DNA from: Paracoccus sp. MBLB3053
GTDB taxonomy: Bacteria > Pseudomonadota > Alphaproteobacteria > Rhodobacterales > Rhodobacteraceae
Assembly (NCBI RefSeq): GCF_031822435.1
Contig: NZ_JAVQLW010000004.1
Span: 124,001-188,000 of the forward strand
Length of the DNA stretch: 64,000 nucleotides
Direction of reading: 5' to 3'
Under the pieces are notes generated by a model. The model did no database searches and was not told the origin of the DNA. It saw nothing but the letters and a program-made list of their open reading frames with translations. Position numbers and translations under genes: made by a program. Shown here piece after piece: positions 61,445 through 64,000 of this stretch; positions within the stretch are counted from its first letter, which is position 1; the number at the start of each line of letters is the position of its first letter.

Positions 61445-62428
61445 TTACTTGGCCAGTCCGGCGGCGCTCATCGCCTCGCCCAGCCCGGTTGCGGCGGTCT
61501 CGACCGTGGCCTGGAAGGTGGGTCCGTCCTGATAGGCGACCGAGAAACCGCGCGAAGCCATGAGCGCCTGGAACTCCGCATCCTCGGTGATGTCCTTGAG
61601 CGCCGCGCTGACCTTCTCGACCACTTCCGGGGGCAGGTCCTTGGGACCGGCAAGCCCACGGAATGGCAGGGGCGACCAGCTTATGTTCAGCGCCTCGTCA
61701 GCGGTGGGCAGGTCGGGATAGAGGTTGCTGCGCTCGCCCGAGATCAGCGCAAGCGTCTTGGCTTCGCCGGCTTCGACCAGCGCGCGTGCCTCGGCAGGAG
61801 AGGTCGAAACCACCTGGATTGCGCCCGCGGCAAGCTGCTGCAGCGCCGGGGCCGAGCCGTCCGAGGCGACCCAATTGGCCTTGATCGGGTCGACGCCAAC
61901 CTTGCCCAGCATGCCGACCCAGGCGAGGTGCGACAGGCCGCCACGATTCGCCCCGGATGCCGCGAGGCTTCCCGGATCGGCCTTGACTGCCTCGACGAGG
62001 CTGCCCAGGTCCGCATAGGGCGCATCGGCCCGCACGTTGACAGCGATCGGATCCGCATTGAACCGGCCAAGATAGGTGAAGCTTTCGGGCGTGACGCCCG
62101 GCAGACCCTGCGACTTGTACATCGCGCTTTCGATGGTGATGACGCCCAGCGTGTACCCGTCCGGCTTGGCCTCGACGATGGCGCTATGGCCCACCAATCC
62201 GCCCCCGCCCGTCCGGTTCACGACATTGAACGGCTGTCCGAGACGTTTTTCCAGTCCCTCGGCCACCGCCCGCGCGGTCGCATCCGTACCACCGCCCGCC
62301 GACCACGGCACGATGAGTGTCACGGCCTTTTCCGGCCAATCCGCCAATGCGGTGGTCGCCGTTAGTGCAAGCATCAATCCCGCCGCACCCAGCACGCGTC
62401 CGGCAAATGAAGCTGTCGTGAAAGCCAT
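61445..62428 (-). CDS. tctC: tripartite tricarboxylate transporter receptor TctC (Bug family)
   Basis: 327 residues. Signal peptide MAFTTASFAGRVLGAAGLMLALTATTALADWP. Bug/TctC-type binding fold: VTLIVPWSAGGGTDATARAVAEGLEKRLGQPFNVVNRTGGGGLVGHSAI and LGVITIESAMYK. Ligand unknown; carboxylic acids are typical. First gene of the operon, divergent from a GntR regulator. Confidence 0.92.
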   Translation of the reverse strand: MAFTTASFAGRVLGAAGLMLALTATTALADWPEKAVTLIVPWSAGGGTDATARAVAEGLEKRLGQPFNVVNRTGGGGLVGHSAIVEAKPDGYTLGVITIESAMYKSQGLPGVTPESFTYLGRFNADPIAVNVRADAPYADLGSLVEAVKADPGSLAASGANRGGLSHLAWVGMLGKVGVDPIKANWVASDGSAPALQQLAAGAIQVVSTSPAEARALVEAGEAKTLALISGERSNLYPDLPTADEALNISWSPLPFRGLAGPKDLPPEVVEKVSAALKDITEDAEFQALMASRGFSVAYQDGPTFQATVETAATGLGEAMSAAGLAK

Positions 62429-62492
62429 GGGTCTCTCCTCCCCCTCGCTGGTCCCGTGCCGCGCCAGCCTCCTCGCCGCGCGACACTTGACA

Positions 62493-62508
62493 TATGACTT
62501 ATGTCATA
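62493..62508. promoter_or_regulatory. probable operator for the GntR/FadR-type regulator
   Basis: TATGACTTATGTCATA: 6-bp inverted arms TATGAC/GTCATA around TTAT, in the 164-bp region between tctC and the GntR gene. TTGACA overlaps its left arm at 62488-62493. Symmetry and position fit a FadR-subfamily site. Confidence 0.65.
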
Positions 62509-62592
62509 AGTAACCTAACCTTGCCGCGCGCCTTGCGTCAACAGCGCAGTTCGCGGGCGGCGACAGGGTTTTGGACAAGGAAATCACCGCAA

Positions 62593-63342
62593 ATGAAGGC
62601 CTCGCCGCAGAGCGTACAACGGGATAGGCTCCATGCGACCGTTTCGGCGGCGCTCGAGTCGCGCATCCTTGGCGGAGAGCTGAAGATCGGGGACAAGCTG
62701 GATTCCGAAAGCGCCATTGCAAAGGAGTTCGGCGTCTCGACGCGGGCCGTGCGCGAGGCGATCCAGACGCTCGAAACCAAGGGGCTGGTCCAGCGCCGCC
62801 ACGGCGACCGCACGACCGTCGTCCGCGAGGATGTTGGCGAATTTCTCGGCACGCTTGCCGTGAGCATTCGCCAGCAGTTGTTCAGCGACCCTGCCTATCT
62901 CGAAGAGCTGATGGCGGCGCGCCGGATGATCGAGACCGAGGTTCTGGAAATCCTCTGCGCGACTCCCGGGCCGGTGGCCGCTGCCGTGACGGACGCGCTG
63001 GACCGGATGCGTCTCGCGCGTGATGCCGGAGACTTTTCCGCGTTCGTGGATGCCGACGCCGCCTTCCACCTGGCGCTGGTCCATTCGGCAAGGAATCGCA
63101 TCCTTTCCATCGTCTACGACAATTTTGCCAATCTGATCGGCGAAGTCATCCAGCTGACCAGCCGGGTGCCCACGAAATCGCTCGAGGCGGCCTATGACGA
63201 GCACGCCGAGATCTATGAATGTCTGCGCAGCGGCGACGAAATCGGGGCCAAGTCCCTGATGCGCGCGCAGATCGACAACAGCGCCCGCTATTTGCGGATC
63301 GCCATCGACAAGGCCCACGAGGAGGAGACGGGGAATGCCTGA
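62593..63342 (+). CDS. GntR family regulator, FadR subfamily
   Basis: 249 residues from the ATG at 62593. Winged HTH: LESRILGGELKIGDKLDSESAIAKEFGVSTRAVREAIQTLETKGLVQRRHGDRTTV (about residues 17-72). C-terminal FCD domain with metal-ligand candidates in VDADAAFHLALVHSARN and YDEHAEIYECLRSGD. Overlaps the RraA-family gene by 8 nt and is divergent from tctCBA-SDR. It should sense the imported carboxylate or a metabolite of it. Confidence 0.92.
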   Translation: MKASPQSVQRDRLHATVSAALESRILGGELKIGDKLDSESAIAKEFGVSTRAVREAIQTLETKGLVQRRHGDRTTVVREDVGEFLGTLAVSIRQQLFSDPAYLEELMAARRMIETEVLEILCATPGPVAAAVTDALDRMRLARDAGDFSAFVDADAAFHLALVHSARNRILSIVYDNFANLIGEVIQLTSRVPTKSLEAAYDEHAEIYECLRSGDEIGAKSLMRAQIDNSARYLRIAIDKAHEEETGNA

Positions 63343-63994
63343 TTTCGACTATTCGGATACTGATTGGAACGCGATCGGGCGTCTGTCCAAATGGTATTCC
63401 GGCGATATCCACGACAGCATGGAGGCGCTTGGCCTTTGGGGTCATCTCGACGGCATTCGCTTGCTGGGCGCGCTGTCTGACGGCGAAGTCGTATGCGGGC
63501 CGGCCGTAACCGTGCTTTTTGGTCCCTCGGATCGCAAGGGCGAACCGCAGGATGTCTATCACAATGCCATCGACAATGCCCCGAAGGGCGGCATCCTCGT
63601 ATGTGACGCATCCTGCGCGCCGGGTTCCTGCTCGGGCGAACTCATGAGCACCGGGGCCAAGACCCGCGGAGCAGCCGCGACGATCGTCAACGGGACCGTC
63701 CGCGATCTCGCGCAGGTGCGGCGACTGGACTATCCGCTCTTCGGCCTCGAACCCAGTCCCGTGGGCGTGACCGGCAAGAAGGAACCGATTGAGGCCCAGG
63801 TCCCGGTTACCATCGGCCGCGTCACGATCCGGCCTGGCGACGTGATCTTCGGCGATATCGACGGCGTGGTGTGCATCCCGAAGGAGCATCTTGCAGCGGT
63901 CGCCGACCAGGCGGACATGCTTGGCGAGCATGAGGCGGCGGCGCGCGACCGGATCCTTGCGGGCGAGAAGTTGCAATCTGTCTGGCCCGCCTGA
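63335..63994 (+). CDS. RraA/HMG-CHA aldolase-family protein
   Basis: 219 residues. The family contains RNase E regulators (RraA) and class II pyruvate aldolases such as 4-hydroxy-4-methyl-2-oxoglutarate/4-carboxy-4-hydroxy-2-oxoadipate aldolase. Visible are GDIHDSMEALGLWG, CGPAVTVLFG, GAAATIVNGTVRDLAQVRRLDYPLFG with the metal/substrate Arg-Asp pair in TVRD, and the C-terminal VIFGDIDGVVCIPKEHL. Given a carboxylate transporter and an SDR across the promoter, an aldolase-like role is more likely than RNase E control. The N-terminus is longer than in RraA. Confidence 0.85.
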   Translation: MPDFDYSDTDWNAIGRLSKWYSGDIHDSMEALGLWGHLDGIRLLGALSDGEVVCGPAVTVLFGPSDRKGEPQDVYHNAIDNAPKGGILVCDASCAPGSCSGELMSTGAKTRGAAATIVNGTVRDLAQVRRLDYPLFGLEPSPVGVTGKKEPIEAQVPVTIGRVTIRPGDVIFGDIDGVVCIPKEHLAAVADQADMLGEHEAAARDRILAGEKLQSVWPA

Positions 63995-64000
63995 CGCGTT

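Overview
The window looks like part of a plasmid or megaplasmid from an alphaproteobacterium of the Rhodobacteraceae, most probably Paracoccus or a close relative. The reasons are the high GC content, an RepC-like replication protein running in from the left edge, several addiction-type modules beside it, at least six insertion sequences or IS remnants, and catabolic gene sets that resemble transferable islands. The genus is inferred from protein character only.

Layout. 1-1.2 kb: end of a RepC-like gene and two small unknown genes. 1.2-5.9 kb: a maintenance block with a class II Fic protein, HipBA with a pair of palindromic operators, BrnTA and a small tyrosine recombinase. 6-11.5 kb: a RidA-family protein, a SAM methyltransferase, an intact IS66-family element with a perfect 8-bp target duplication, an SDR and a DapA-family gene remnant. 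11.6-15 kb: an 1100-residue RTX protein built from long tandem modules. 15.4-17.4 kb: LysR regulator divergent from an EamA permease. 17.7-20.3 kb: arsenic operon arsR-arsC-acr3-arsH, whose 3' end abuts IS481 and IS3 debris.

22.2-31.1 kb: a pyridine-ring catabolic island matching the lower nicotinate pathway: nicC, nicX, nicD, nicF and nicE (6-hydroxynicotinate to maleate and fumarate), with a four-gene ABC importer and a divergent TetR regulator. The identical 12-mer GATTAATTAATT lies in front of both transcription units, a probable operator. No nicotinate hydroxylase (nicAB) is in the window. 31-36 kb: a DUF1254-type protein, a second Fic protein with a variant motif, small genes, and long gene-poor gaps holding a decayed dispersed repeat.

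36-54.3 kb: a creatinine/creatine island. A LysR gene is divergent from N-carbamoylsarcosine amidase, the two subunits of an ATP-dependent N-methylhydantoinase-type enzyme and an NCS1 permease. An IS5-type element sits exactly at the permease stop codon. Facing it is a PotABCD-like importer operon with an M19-family protein that lacks canonical metal ligands. Then come a second LysR, an orphan PotD-like binding protein, creatinase and a third LysR. Both branches end in sarcosine. Creatinine deaminase and sarcosine oxidase are not in the window.

55-58.5 kb: an ISNCY-type transposase gene split by an IS110-family element, then an IS6-family remnant. 58.6-64 kb: a TctABC tripartite transporter operon with an SDR, divergent from a GntR/FadR regulator and an RraA/aldolase-family protein, with a 16-bp palindrome between them. 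Function assignments come from sequence motifs and remembered family sequences; no database search was run.
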